The notes beneath the pieces are model-generated. The model saw only the letters and a program-made list of their open reading frames with translations. It ran no database searches and was not told the DNA's origin. From positions 1,054,001-1,118,000 of the forward strand of contig NZ_CP143541.1 of NCBI RefSeq assembly GCF_040126055.1: DNA of 64,000 nt. Reading direction: 5' to 3'. Positions 32,525-41,484 of this stretch are shown here, one piece after another. The translations under genes and the position numbers were made by a program. The first letter of the stretch is position 1; each line of letters begins with the position of its first letter. This DNA is from Pseudalkalibacillus sp. SCS-8. Its GTDB lineage: Bacteria; Bacillota; Bacilli; Bacillales; Fictibacillaceae.

Positions 32525-33949
32525 ATGAGTGCAACAATGTCAATTGAGTCGATTTGTCATGATCATACGAATCTATCAGAAGAAGAAATCAACAAGATTA
32601 TCGAAGTCAGCCAGACGATCCAGATGACCGCTGATTTGTCCAAGGCGAACATCTTCATCGATTGTTTGATGAAGGATGGAAAACAAGCGGTCGTCGTGGC
32701 CGAGGCTTCGCCGACGACAGCAAAACCGATTTATGAAAACCCTGTCATAGGGATGAAAGCCTATGAATCTTTTGAACCAGCCGTTCTTTATTGCCTCAAA
32801 TCCGGTAAGGCGATGACGTCGAACCGTGCCATCACGCAAGAACGGAAGCAGGTGGAACAGAGTGTCGTCCCGATCCGTGCCGACGAAGGACATGTGATTG
32901 GTGCACTCGTAATGGAGAAGGACATAAGTGATAAGCTTAAAGAACGTGCTGAATTGAAAGCGTTGTCAAGGACGGCTGAATCACTCAGTGACCTTCTGAT
33001 GGATGTGTCTGATACGCATCCCGTCATTCCGGACCTCATCGAGGAAGCATTCTTTTTTGTTGAGGAAACTGGCAATCTTCTATACTCAAATTCTTCTGCC
33101 ATCAATCTCGTTCACGGATTGACGGGGAAGGGGTGCCGATCCGGTGAAAATCTCGTAGAATTACTTCCATTCTTAGAAGAGATCATCCAGCATCCTGACG
33201 ATTTGTTCGTCACGGAGAAGGAGATATTCAATAAGAATTTCAAGGTGAAGAAAATACTTTTACCTCAAAACGAAAAATACAACGGCATGTTCATTGTCCT
33301 TCGCGATCTTACGGATCTACGGGACAAGGAAAAAGAGTTGATCATGAAATCCGTTGCCATTCAAGAAATCCATCATCGGGTGAAAAACAACCTTCAGACG
33401 GTAGCAAGCTTGTTGAGACTGCAGATGCGGAGGGGGATTCCAGAAGAAAGCAAGGTCTATTTCCTTGAAAGCTTGAACCGGATTCTCAGCATCGCTTCGG
33501 TCTATGAAGTGATTCTCTCCAACAGCAGCATCGATGAGGTTGACATATACGAGTTGACCGTAAAAATCGGGAACATGCTTGTGTATGTCGAACCCCAGGC
33601 GGAGGCGAGGGTGAACATCGCCTTCGAGGGAGACAAGCTGACCATCGAATCGAAGCGCGCCGTCTCTGTCGCTTTGATCATCAACGAGCTGATTCAGAAT
33701 TGTATGAATCACGCATTCAAAGGAAAATCATCTGGGAACATTCGGGTTACATTCCGGCAGGATGGTGATTGGATCAAAATCAAGGTGAAGGACGACGGGA
33801 TCGGGTATGTCGCAAGTACGAAGCCATCGCTAGGGCTTGAAATCGTCAACATGATGGTCGAGCATGACCTGGATGGTGAATTCGATTTGAGAAAAGTGGA
33901 GCAGGGGACGGAAGCAGACATCACATTTCCATTAGAAGGAAGGATATGA
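32525..33949 (+). CDS. eutW: Ethanolamine-sensing histidine kinase
   Basis: 474 aa, soluble. Residues about 10-140 are an H_kinase_N-type sensor (ATIQMTADLSKANIFID, GALVMEKDIS). Residues about 165-270 are PAS-like. Then comes HisKA_2 with IQEIHHRVKNNLQTVASLL (phospho-His) and HATPase: ELIQNCMNHAF, VKDDGIGY and SLGLEIVNMM. This architecture matches the Gram-positive EutW/PdtaS class. It phosphorylates EutV when ethanolamine or its signal is present. Its stop is directly followed by the eutV start (TGA then ATG), so both are translated from one message. Confidence 0.92.
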   Translation: MSATMSIESICHDHTNLSEEEINKIIEVSQTIQMTADLSKANIFIDCLMKDGKQAVVVAEASPTTAKPIYENPVIGMKAYESFEPAVLYCLKSGKAMTSNRAITQERKQVEQSVVPIRADEGHVIGALVMEKDISDKLKERAELKALSRTAESLSDLLMDVSDTHPVIPDLIEEAFFFVEETGNLLYSNSSAINLVHGLTGKGCRSGENLVELLPFLEEIIQHPDDLFVTEKEIFNKNFKVKKILLPQNEKYNGMFIVLRDLTDLRDKEKELIMKSVAIQEIHHRVKNNLQTVASLLRLQMRRGIPEESKVYFLESLNRILSIASVYEVILSNSSIDEVDIYELTVKIGNMLVYVEPQAEARVNIAFEGDKLTIESKRAVSVALIINELIQNCMNHAFKGKSSGNIRVTFRQDGDWIKIKVKDDGIGYVASTKPSLGLEIVNMMVEHDLDGEFDLRKVEQGTEADITFPLEGRI

Positions 33950-34543
33950 ATGAGTAAACGAATAGTGCTGGTGGAGGACGAATCCATCGTACGGATGGAC
34001 GTGAAAATGATTCTTCAGGATGAAGGGTATGAAGTCGTCGGAGAAGCGGGTGATGGTGAAAAGGCCATCGAAATGGTGGACAAGCACAAGCCGGATCTGA
34101 TCATCATGGACATCAAGATGCCGAAAATGAATGGACTGAAGGCGAGTAAGATCATCTCACAAAAATTCAATATTCCGATACTCTTACTGACGGCCTACAG
34201 TCAAAAGGATTTTATCGATAAGGCGAAGGAAGCGAATATCGTCGGGTATATCGTAAAGCCCGTATCGAAGGATCGATTGATTCCATCTGTCGAAATCGCA
34301 TTGCACCAGGCGGAAGTATCCGAACAGTACCGCGAAAAGGTGAAGGAAGCGAACGACAAGCTTGAGGAAAGGAAGCTCGTGGAAAAAGCGAAAGGCATTC
34401 TCATGGAACGCTTTGGCTACAGTGAGGAAGTCGCGTTCAAGAAGATGCGCAACACGAGCATGAACAAGCAGGTGACCATGAATCGGGTAGCAAAGCACGT
34501 CATCAAGAAATATTCATCGAAAGAAGTGCAGACCATCAAGTGA
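33950..34543 (+). CDS. eutV: Response regulator with ANTAR RNA-binding domain
   Basis: 197 aa. The receiver domain has the acidic pair VEDES, phospho-acceptor Asp in DLIIMDIKMPKMNG, Thr in LLLTAYSQ and Lys in GYIVKPVS. The ANTAR domain is residues about 125-190 (LVEKAKGILMERFGYSEEVAF, NRVAKHVIKKY). EutV binds dual hairpins in eut leaders and prevents terminator formation; three candidate targets lie in this locus, one starting only a few bases downstream of this gene. Spaced zero bases from eutW. Confidence 0.95.
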   Translation: MSKRIVLVEDESIVRMDVKMILQDEGYEVVGEAGDGEKAIEMVDKHKPDLIIMDIKMPKMNGLKASKIISQKFNIPILLLTAYSQKDFIDKAKEANIVGYIVKPVSKDRLIPSVEIALHQAEVSEQYREKVKEANDKLEERKLVEKAKGILMERFGYSEEVAFKKMRNTSMNKQVTMNRVAKHVIKKYSSKEVQTIK

Positions 34544-34603
34544 ATAACGTTTAGCAAAGGTGCTAGCAGAAGGTGGAAACACGCTTCTATGGCACCTTTT
34601 TGT
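34538..34603 (+). promoter_or_regulatory. ANTAR-type antitermination leader of eutH
   Basis: TAGC-AAAGGT-GCTA (34552-34565) is a 4-bp hairpin with an A1/G4 six-base loop, like the second hairpin of Enterococcus eut leaders. AAGTGAATA (34538-34546) precedes it, as in the eutB1 leader. The loop also begins terminator AAAGGTGC ... GCACCTTTTT (34556-34601). The element overlaps the last codons of eutV. Confidence 0.8.
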
Positions 34604-34647
34604 CTTTTTTAGGTGTAAAAAAATGAAAAGGGAAGCGGGGAAATGGA

Positions 34648-35928
34648 ATGGTTCTAATAGGAAATATCGTCATTTATATCATCATGATTTGTGCCGTCGC
34701 CGGTGCAATCGCCTCCATCAAGAACAGTGAGGATGGAATCGGCGGACAGTTCATGGAAGGGGTTCATGCGATCGGCCATATTTTCGTACCAGCCGCTGGT
34801 ATCATGGCTTCGATCCCATATCTATCCTGGATGATCGACAAGTTCGTCGGTCCATTTTTCGAAAAAATCGGAGCGGACCCAGCTATCGCAGCAACAGCAA
34901 TCCTGGCATCGGACATGGGTGGCTATCAGCTCGCAGAAGCACTTCAGCAATCGTATGAAGGCTGGATCATGGCGCTCATCGTCGGGTTCATGGCAGGGGC
35001 GACCATCGTCTTCTCAATTCCGATGGGTCTAGCAATGCTTGATCAGCGTGACCATAAATACATGGCACTTGGGATCATGTCTGGTGTATTGACGATTCCG
35101 ATCGGGGTATTCATCTCCAGTATCATCATCACTGTGTCGAATGCCAAGGTAAGAGACGTCATCTCTACAAACACAGAATCAACGTATGAATTTGCAATCA
35201 GTTATTTGAAAATCTTTGCGAATCTGACTCCACTCTTAATTTTCGTCGTCGCGATCGCGGTCGGTCTTTATTTCCTGCCGGATCTGATGATCAAAGGATT
35301 CATGTGGTTCGGAAGGATTTTGGATGCGGGGATCAAGCTCGTGCTTGTGTTCTCGATCGTTGAAATTTTCACAGGAGTGTTCTCGACTGTATTTGGTGGT
35401 TGGGGCTTCGATCCAATCATGGCCGATGCGGACGATCAGTTCCGGGCGTTGGAGACAGCCGGGTATATCGGAATCATGCTTGCCGGTGCGTTCCCGATGG
35501 TGTACCTGTTACGTAAATTTGCAGCTAAGCCACTAGAGAAAATGGGTAAGAAGCTAGGCTTGAGTGCAGTTGGTAGTGCTGGACTTGTCGCAACGATCGC
35601 AAATATCCTTGCAATGTTCAAATTGATCCGTTCCATGCCACCGAAGGATAAGGTCATCAACATTTCATTCGGTGTATGTGCGGCGTTCTTGCTAGGAGAC
35701 CACTTGTCCTTTACAGCGAACTTCCAGCCGACGCTGATCCTGCCGATCATCATCGGTAAACTCTCTGCAGGTATCATTGCAATCGGTGTCGCGTACTGGA
35801 TTTCCGTACCGAAAGCGCGTGAGCTTGAGCGAATCGATCGTCAACAAGGTATCATTGGTGAAGACGAATATTTGGAGAAAGAAGGATTAGGAGAAAAGGA
35901 AGTCGCAGCAGCATCGGAGGCGAAATAA
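34648..35928 (+). CDS. eutH: Ethanolamine transporter
   Basis: 426 aa with about 10-11 membrane helices. EutH family sequences GQFMEGVHAIGHIFVPAAG, ASDMGGYQLAEAL, and GDHLSFTANFQPTLILP are present. It moves ethanolamine across the membrane when the outside concentration or pH is low. Located downstream of the second antitermination leader; two bases separate it from eutS. Confidence 0.94.
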   Translation: MVLIGNIVIYIIMICAVAGAIASIKNSEDGIGGQFMEGVHAIGHIFVPAAGIMASIPYLSWMIDKFVGPFFEKIGADPAIAATAILASDMGGYQLAEALQQSYEGWIMALIVGFMAGATIVFSIPMGLAMLDQRDHKYMALGIMSGVLTIPIGVFISSIIITVSNAKVRDVISTNTESTYEFAISYLKIFANLTPLLIFVVAIAVGLYFLPDLMIKGFMWFGRILDAGIKLVLVFSIVEIFTGVFSTVFGGWGFDPIMADADDQFRALETAGYIGIMLAGAFPMVYLLRKFAAKPLEKMGKKLGLSAVGSAGLVATIANILAMFKLIRSMPPKDKVINISFGVCAAFLLGDHLSFTANFQPTLILPIIIGKLSAGIIAIGVAYWISVPKARELERIDRQQGIIGEDEYLEKEGLGEKEVAAASEAK

Positions 35929-35929
35929 C

Positions 35930-36271
35930 ATGAATGAAGAAAAGAAGCGGTTCATCCAGGAGTTTGTCCCGGGAAAACAGATTACATTGAGCCACCTGAT
36001 TGCCAACCCGGATGCGGATATGTTTGAAAAGCTTGGGATCGAAGAGTCGGGTGCGCTCGGTATCCTCACATTGACACCGAGTGAAACAGCAATCATCGCA
36101 GGGGATTATGCAACGAAGGCAGCTCATGTAAGCATCGGATTTTTGGACCGTTTTACCGGAAGTCTTGTGTTATTGGGGAGTGTTTCAGAGGTCGACATGG
36201 CCATGCAAGAGGTCAACCGTTTCCTATCTGAAACGCTCGGCTACACCCCTAGTCAAATTACGAAATCCTAG
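35930..36271 (+). CDS. eutS: Microcompartment shell protein, EutS type
   Basis: 113 aa, BMC domain of the circularly permuted EutS/PduU kind (QEFVPGKQITLSHLIANPD, GALGILTLTPSETAIIAGD, GFLDRFTGSLVLLG). It forms a hexameric shell facet; EutS variants are known to bend. Start ATG is 2 bases after the eutH stop. Confidence 0.94.
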   Translation: MNEEKKRFIQEFVPGKQITLSHLIANPDADMFEKLGIEESGALGILTLTPSETAIIAGDYATKAAHVSIGFLDRFTGSLVLLGSVSEVDMAMQEVNRFLSETLGYTPSQITKS

Positions 36272-36302
36272 TTGACCACTTGATGGAAGGAGTGTCATTG
36301 GT

Positions 36303-36821
36303 ATGAAGAAAAAGAAAAACCGCGGAATGCTCCTTGGGTCGATTGGAGCTGGGAAGTCGACGTTGACGAAAGCGCTGCTTGGCGAAGAAAAACAGGCGGT
36401 GAAAACCCAGGCGCTCGTCTATAATGACTGGATCGTGGATACACCAGGTGAATACACGGAAAACCCGATGTATTACAAGAACATCATGGCCACATCACTT
36501 GAAGTGACGCATGTGTTGTTCATTCAGGATGCAACGAAGAAAAAGACGATCTTTCCACCAGGGTTCAGCACGGGACTGAACAAGCTGCCGATCGGCGTCG
36601 TAACGAAGGCGGACTCTGAAAAAGCTGACGTAGAACGAGCCGTCAAGCAGCTTCGGAAGGTGATTCCGAAAGGACCGATCGTCATCACGTCGGCTCAAAA
36701 TGGAGAAGGGCTTGCGTACATCCGTGACCTTGTCGGCTTCAACAAGCTGGAGGAAATGGAAGCATACGCCAAAGACCAAGCGTCAGATGAGCTCCTCTTC
36801 AATGAAACCCTTTACAAATAG
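36303..36821 (+). CDS. eutP: EutP/PduV-like P-loop protein
   Basis: 172 aa. Walker A GSIGAGKSTL (residues 12-21), DTPGEYTENP (about 45) and VVTKAD (about 103) mark a small GTPase-like fold. EutP of Salmonella has acetate kinase activity, so it could return ATP from acetyl phosphate produced by PduL; that activity is not shown here. A purine-rich site precedes the ATG; 31 bases after eutS. Confidence 0.9.
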   Translation: MKKKKNRGMLLGSIGAGKSTLTKALLGEEKQAVKTQALVYNDWIVDTPGEYTENPMYYKNIMATSLEVTHVLFIQDATKKKTIFPPGFSTGLNKLPIGVVTKADSEKADVERAVKQLRKVIPKGPIVITSAQNGEGLAYIRDLVGFNKLEEMEAYAKDQASDELLFNETLYK

Positions 36822-36855
36822 GGGATTTTCCGTTACGATTTGAGTAGACGTAATA

Positions 36856-36926
36856 AAAAGAATAGTCAGGCAAAGGCGCCTTGTACATCTATCCTAAGCG
36901 GATAGATCGTATGAGGTGCCTTTTTT
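36856..36926 (+). promoter_or_regulatory. ANTAR-type antitermination leader of eutA
   Basis: AGGC-AAAGGC-GCCT (36868-36881) is a 4-bp hairpin with an A1/G4 six-base loop; AAAAGAATA (36856-36864) stands just before, where the eutB1 and eutH leaders have AAGTGAATA. The loop overlaps the 5' arm of terminator AAAGGCGCCT ... AGGTGCCTTTTTT (36872-36926, one wobble). This is the third checkpoint of the locus. Confidence 0.8.
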
Positions 36927-36979
36927 CGTTATTGAGAGTACGAAAACAAACATTTGAAACGGAAAAGGAGGCGATTGGG

Positions 36980-38407
36980 ATGAGCCATGGGAAGACGGAG
37001 GAGATCATGAGTGCGGGCATTGATATCGGTACGAGTACGACGAAGCTCGTCATCAGCAGATTCACGCTCCGTAATACCGCTGGGAGCACCCATATGCCTC
37101 GTATTGAAATAACAGATACAGAAGTTATTCATCAAAGTCCGATATTCCGTACGCCACTGAAATCGGGAAACGAAATCGACATGGATGCAGTTGAACGGCT
37201 CGTTCTCGACCAATACAGGGAAGCGAATGTTCAGGTCGATGACATCCAGACAGGAGCGGTCATCATTACGGGCGAAACAGCGACGAAGACGAACGCTGAA
37301 GAAATGATCAATCACCTGTCTGACCATGCTGGAGAGTTCCTCGTCGCGACGGCAGGCCCGGACCTTGAAAGCATCATTGCCTCAAGAGGTTCAGGCGCAC
37401 ATGCGCGTTCGAAAAGGACGAATAAGGTGATTGCAAACATCGATATCGGTGGTGGAACAGCGAACGTCGCGGTCCATAAATATGGCAAATTGCTCGGAAC
37501 GTGTACTCTCCATATCGGTGGAAAACTGATTGAATTCAAGGATGGAAAGATCTCATATATGGCGCCAGCGGTGAAAAAGATAGCCGATCGCCAAGGTGTC
37601 GACCTTGAATTGGAAGCACCAATGAATGAAGCAGCGCTAAAGGTAATCACCGATTATATGGCAAAAACGATCGCGAACATGCTGAAGCGCGACATCGCAC
37701 CATACGAGCCCCTGCTTCTCGGTCATCAACCGGGCTGGGAGGAGGACATCGACATCATCATGTTCTCGGGAGGCGTATCTGAATGCATCTATCACCCGGA
37801 GAACTGTGACAAAACCGATATGTACGATGACATCGGCGTTCTTCTTGCCGAGTCCTTAAAAGAATCAAAGGACCTTGCGTCCTGGGAATGGGCAGAGCCC
37901 GATGAAACCGTCCGTGCGACGGTACTCGGTGCAGGGACTCAATCGACAGAAATCAGCGGTGCGACCATCCAGGTCGATGATCAAACGCTTCCGATCAAGA
38001 ACCTGCCCGTCTATCGTGTTTCCTTTGAGGGTGATCTTCACGCCATTTTGGAAACGCTCTCACAGCAGGTAGCGGATGGAATCGACATTTACGACCCGAA
38101 GCATGAGGGGCAGAATTTCGCACTTTACTTGACGGAGCTGCCGCTTTTAGGATTCAAAGATATGCAAAAGTTGGCGCAAGCCCTTTTGGAAGCGGTTCAA
38201 CAGAAACCGAAACAGCAGCCGCTCTTCGTCGTGCTGGAGCGGGATCTGGCAAAGTCACTCGGACAGACGCTGAGGACGATTAATCCGGATCAACAGGCGG
38301 TATGCATCGATCAGATCAATATCGAACATGGGGATTACCTCGATATCGGCAACATTCTTCAGTCAGGAGTCGTACCGGTCGTCATCAAGACCCTGACGTT
38401 CCACTAA
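36980..38407 (+). CDS. eutA: Ethanolamine ammonia-lyase reactivase
   Basis: 475 aa starting at ATG 36980, preceded by AAAGGAGG; the open frame to the left runs into the leader terminator and is not coding. It is an actin/Hsp70-like fold: IDIGTSTTKLVISR (phosphate 1), NIDIGGGTANVAV (phosphate 2), and MFSGGVSE (adenosine). EutA removes damaged cobalamin from EutBC using ATP and magnesium. First gene of the long eutA-mdh operon. Confidence 0.94.
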   Translation: MSHGKTEEIMSAGIDIGTSTTKLVISRFTLRNTAGSTHMPRIEITDTEVIHQSPIFRTPLKSGNEIDMDAVERLVLDQYREANVQVDDIQTGAVIITGETATKTNAEEMINHLSDHAGEFLVATAGPDLESIIASRGSGAHARSKRTNKVIANIDIGGGTANVAVHKYGKLLGTCTLHIGGKLIEFKDGKISYMAPAVKKIADRQGVDLELEAPMNEAALKVITDYMAKTIANMLKRDIAPYEPLLLGHQPGWEEDIDIIMFSGGVSECIYHPENCDKTDMYDDIGVLLAESLKESKDLASWEWAEPDETVRATVLGAGTQSTEISGATIQVDDQTLPIKNLPVYRVSFEGDLHAILETLSQQVADGIDIYDPKHEGQNFALYLTELPLLGFKDMQKLAQALLEAVQQKPKQQPLFVVLERDLAKSLGQTLRTINPDQQAVCIDQINIEHGDYLDIGNILQSGVVPVVIKTLTFH

Positions 38408-38425
38408 CGGAAAGGAGGCAGACAG

Positions 38426-39790
38426 ATGAAACTATCTACAACGCATTTAGGAAATACATATCAGTTCTCCTCGTTGAAAAGTCTTTTTGCGAAAGCGAAT
38501 GAAGAAAAATCAGGAGACAGACTTGCTGGGATTGCAGCGGAAAGTGTCCAGGAACGAATCGCCGCAAAGGAAATCCTCAGTGAACTGACACTGGGAGAGA
38601 TCCGCAACAATCCACTGCTTTCACCAGAGGAAGATGAAGTATCACGAATCATTGAATCGCAAATCAATGAAAGAATTTATACTTCCATCAAAAATTGGTC
38701 GGTTGCGGAGCTGAGAGAATACATCCTTGCCAGTGAAACGACGGGGGAGGACCTGAAGCGGATCAGTCGCGGGTTGACGAGTGAAATGATAGCCGCCGTT
38801 GCGAAGCTCATGTCCAATCTCGACCTTGTCCACGCGGCGAACAAGCTGGAAGTGCTGACGAAATGCAACATCCCAATTGGGCAAAAGGGTGTGCTTTCCT
38901 CGCGGCTGCAACCGAACCACCCGACAGATAATGTCGATGGGATGATCGCTTCCTTGAAGGAAGGTTTATCCTACGGAATCGGGGATGCGGTCATCGGAAT
39001 CAATCCAGTCGAGGAGTCGGTTGAAAGTGTGAAGAGACTTCTTCATGCGACTCATGATTTCATCAAGGAATGGAAGATCCCGACTCAAAATTGCGTGCTC
39101 GCTCACGTGACCGCTCAAATGAAAGCGATCAAGCAAGGGGCACCTGCGGATATGATTTTCCAAAGTATCGCAGGTACAGAAACGGCGAACCGTTCCTTCG
39201 GCATCGATGCGAAGCTCCTGGAGGAGGCAAATGAACTTGCGAAGGTCCAGGGTACCGGAACTGGACCTCAGAGGCTGTACTTCGAGACAGGCCAAGGGTC
39301 AGAGCTTTCGGCTGAAGCGCATCATGATATCGATCAGATGACACTTGAAGCGAGAAACTACGGTTTTGCCCGGTACTATGATCCGTTCATCGTCAACACG
39401 GTCGTCGGGTTCATCGGACCTGAATACTTGTACAACAACAAGCAGGTCATCCGTGCAGGACTCGAGGATCATTTCATGGGCAAGATGCACCTCATCCCGA
39501 TGGGCGTGGACATCTGTTACACGAACCATACGAAAGCGGACCAGAATGATATAGAAGACCTTGGTGTCCTCTTGACGACAGCTGGGGTGAACTTCATCAT
39601 CGCGACACCGATGGGGGATGACTGTATGTTGAACTATCAGTCGATGAGCTACCATGACGTCGCGACACTCCGAGAAACATTCAATAAACGTCCATCCCCG
39701 CCATTCGAGGCATGGCTTGAAAACATGGGCATTTTAGAAAACGGGAAACTGACGCGGTTAGCAGGTGACCCGACAATCTTTACCCGATAG
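38426..39790 (+). CDS. eutB: Ethanolamine ammonia-lyase large subunit, copy 2
   Basis: 454 aa. Motifs SRLQPNHPTDN, YFETGQGSELS and YTNHTKADQND are intact; AAGGAGG precedes the ATG. It pairs with eutC2 next door and is probably the main enzyme of the microcompartment because it sits with eutA, shell and EutE genes. Sequence is similar to copy 1 throughout but with many conservative changes. Confidence 0.95.
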   Translation: MKLSTTHLGNTYQFSSLKSLFAKANEEKSGDRLAGIAAESVQERIAAKEILSELTLGEIRNNPLLSPEEDEVSRIIESQINERIYTSIKNWSVAELREYILASETTGEDLKRISRGLTSEMIAAVAKLMSNLDLVHAANKLEVLTKCNIPIGQKGVLSSRLQPNHPTDNVDGMIASLKEGLSYGIGDAVIGINPVEESVESVKRLLHATHDFIKEWKIPTQNCVLAHVTAQMKAIKQGAPADMIFQSIAGTETANRSFGIDAKLLEEANELAKVQGTGTGPQRLYFETGQGSELSAEAHHDIDQMTLEARNYGFARYYDPFIVNTVVGFIGPEYLYNNKQVIRAGLEDHFMGKMHLIPMGVDICYTNHTKADQNDIEDLGVLLTTAGVNFIIATPMGDDCMLNYQSMSYHDVATLRETFNKRPSPPFEAWLENMGILENGKLTRLAGDPTIFTR

Positions 39791-39801
39791 GAGGTGCCGA
39801 T

Positions 39802-40794
39802 ATGGATTCACAAATGATTGAAAAAGTGACGAAGCTCGTCCTTTCGAAAATGCAGGAGCAACAAACTGCAGCGACAACGGAAACCGAAGAAGTGAAGATC
39901 TGGAACCATACGACGTCCAAACCGGATATCCGCCAGATCGAAACGGTCTCCTCACATAAGGAAGTGGAAGGGAAGGCGAAGTTCTCCTCCTTTCCGACTG
40001 ATCAAAGAAAACCCGCTAAAAAGAAGCCGGTAACGTCACACATTCAGACGAAACAGGTGAAGGAAAAAAAGCCTGACACAGAAGAAGTCTCAAGGGACTT
40101 AAAGGAGCTGCAAAGCAAGACACCAGCCCGGATCGGTGTCGGACGTGCCGGCGTCAGACCGAAAACGAATACATGGTTGAATTTCCGATATGATCACGCA
40201 GCTGCAGTCGATGCGGTATATGGCGAAGTCGACAACAGCTTGCTAAAGGCACTTGATCTTTTTAAGGTGAACACGAAAGTGACCGACAAAGAAACCTATA
40301 TCCGCCGTCCGGATTACGGTAGAAGGCTGTCGGATGAAGCGAAGAAAGAGATCAAGGAAAAATGCCAGCATGCCCCGCAGGTTCAGGTCATCGTCTCAGA
40401 CGGGCTCAGCTCGAAAGCGATCGATGAAAACCTCGAGGATGTCTATCTCTCGTTGATGCAATCGTTGAAAAGCTTGGGGCTTGAAGTCGGAACACCGTTT
40501 TTCATTGAAAAAGGTAGGGTCGCTGTCATGGATGATGTCGGTGAACAGCTGCAGCCGGAAGTGGCGGTCCTCCTCGTCGGGGAAAGACCAGGTCTTGTAA
40601 GTGCTGAATCGCTCAGTGCGTACCTTTGCTACAAACCGAACCTCGAGACGATCGAGTCGGAGCGAATGGTAATCTCCAATATCCACTCTGGCGGAATTCC
40701 ACCGATCGAGGCAGGAGCGTATCTCGGAACTGTTATTGAAAAAATCCTGAAATATGAAGCGAGCGGCGTTGCACTTGTGAATAAGGAAGCTTAG
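39802..40794 (+). CDS. eutC: Ethanolamine ammonia-lyase small subunit, copy 2
   Basis: 330 aa, about 45 residues longer than copy 1. An N-terminal amphipathic helix (MDSQMIEKVTKLVLSKMQEQ) and a charged 100-residue linker (KPAKKKPVTSH) lead into the EutC core: ARIGVGRAGVRPKT, LNFRYDHAAAVDAV, VQVIVSDGLSS and GERPGLVSAES. The N-terminal helix resembles an encapsulation peptide. AGGAGG lies before the ATG; 11 bases from eutB2. Confidence 0.94.
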   Translation: MDSQMIEKVTKLVLSKMQEQQTAATTETEEVKIWNHTTSKPDIRQIETVSSHKEVEGKAKFSSFPTDQRKPAKKKPVTSHIQTKQVKEKKPDTEEVSRDLKELQSKTPARIGVGRAGVRPKTNTWLNFRYDHAAAVDAVYGEVDNSLLKALDLFKVNTKVTDKETYIRRPDYGRRLSDEAKKEIKEKCQHAPQVQVIVSDGLSSKAIDENLEDVYLSLMQSLKSLGLEVGTPFFIEKGRVAVMDDVGEQLQPEVAVLLVGERPGLVSAESLSAYLCYKPNLETIESERMVISNIHSGGIPPIEAGAYLGTVIEKILKYEASGVALVNKEA

Positions 40795-40805
40795 GAGGGA
40801 AACAG

Positions 40806-41459
40806 ATGAGGTTAGAGCCGATTTATGCTGAAATACTCGCCAGTCGTATCATACCGAATGTTGATCCGATGCTTGCCAAACAGCTAAACATCAAAGAAAG
40901 CCACCGGAGCCTTGCGATGTTCACGATCGATATGGACGATGTTGGAACGACAGCGCTTGACGAAGCAACGAAGCGTGCTGATGTTGAGGTCGCTTATGCG
41001 CAAAGCTTTTACGCTGGTGCGAACCATGCATCCGGTCCTTTGTCAGGGGAGTTCATCGGAATCTTATCGGGACCGAGTCCTGATGAGGTGATAAGTGGTT
41101 TACGGGCTGTCGAACAGGTCGTCGAAAGTGAAGCCTACTTTGAAGCGATCAACCCTGAAAAGACACACAGCTTATATGCGCATGTCGTTTCGCGGACAGG
41201 AACGTTTTTATCAAAGGAAGCAGGGATTGAGCCTGGCGAAGCACTCGCCTATCTCATCGCACCACCGTTGGAAGCGGCTTACGCGCTTGATGCAGCGATT
41301 AAAGCCTCGGATGTGGAACTAGCCGCCTTTTATGGCCCACCGACCGAAACAAACTTCGGCGGAGGATTGTTGACAGGCTCACAGTCATCTTGTCAGGCTG
41401 CTGCAGACGCTTTCCGTGAAGCTGTACTGGAAGTGGCAAAAGCGCCAACACGATACTGA
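40806..41459 (+). CDS. eutL: Microcompartment shell protein, EutL type
   Basis: 217 aa with two fused BMC domains (IYAEILASRIIPNVDP, YAQSFYAGANHASGPLSGEFIGILSGP, SYAHV... DVELAAFYGPPTETNFGGGLLTG). EutL trimers form pseudohexamers with a central gated pore. GGAGGGA precedes the ATG. Confidence 0.94.
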   Translation: MRLEPIYAEILASRIIPNVDPMLAKQLNIKESHRSLAMFTIDMDDVGTTALDEATKRADVEVAYAQSFYAGANHASGPLSGEFIGILSGPSPDEVISGLRAVEQVVESEAYFEAINPEKTHSLYAHVVSRTGTFLSKEAGIEPGEALAYLIAPPLEAAYALDAAIKASDVELAAFYGPPTETNFGGGLLTGSQSSCQAAADAFREAVLEVAKAPTRY

Positions 41460-41484
41460 GTCCATATGAAAGGAGAGTGTACAG

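Noticed and set aside
36881..36979. Longer eutA reading frame from TTG 36881
   Set aside because: This part runs through the leader terminator and has no ribosome site; AAAGGAGG before ATG 36980 sets the start.
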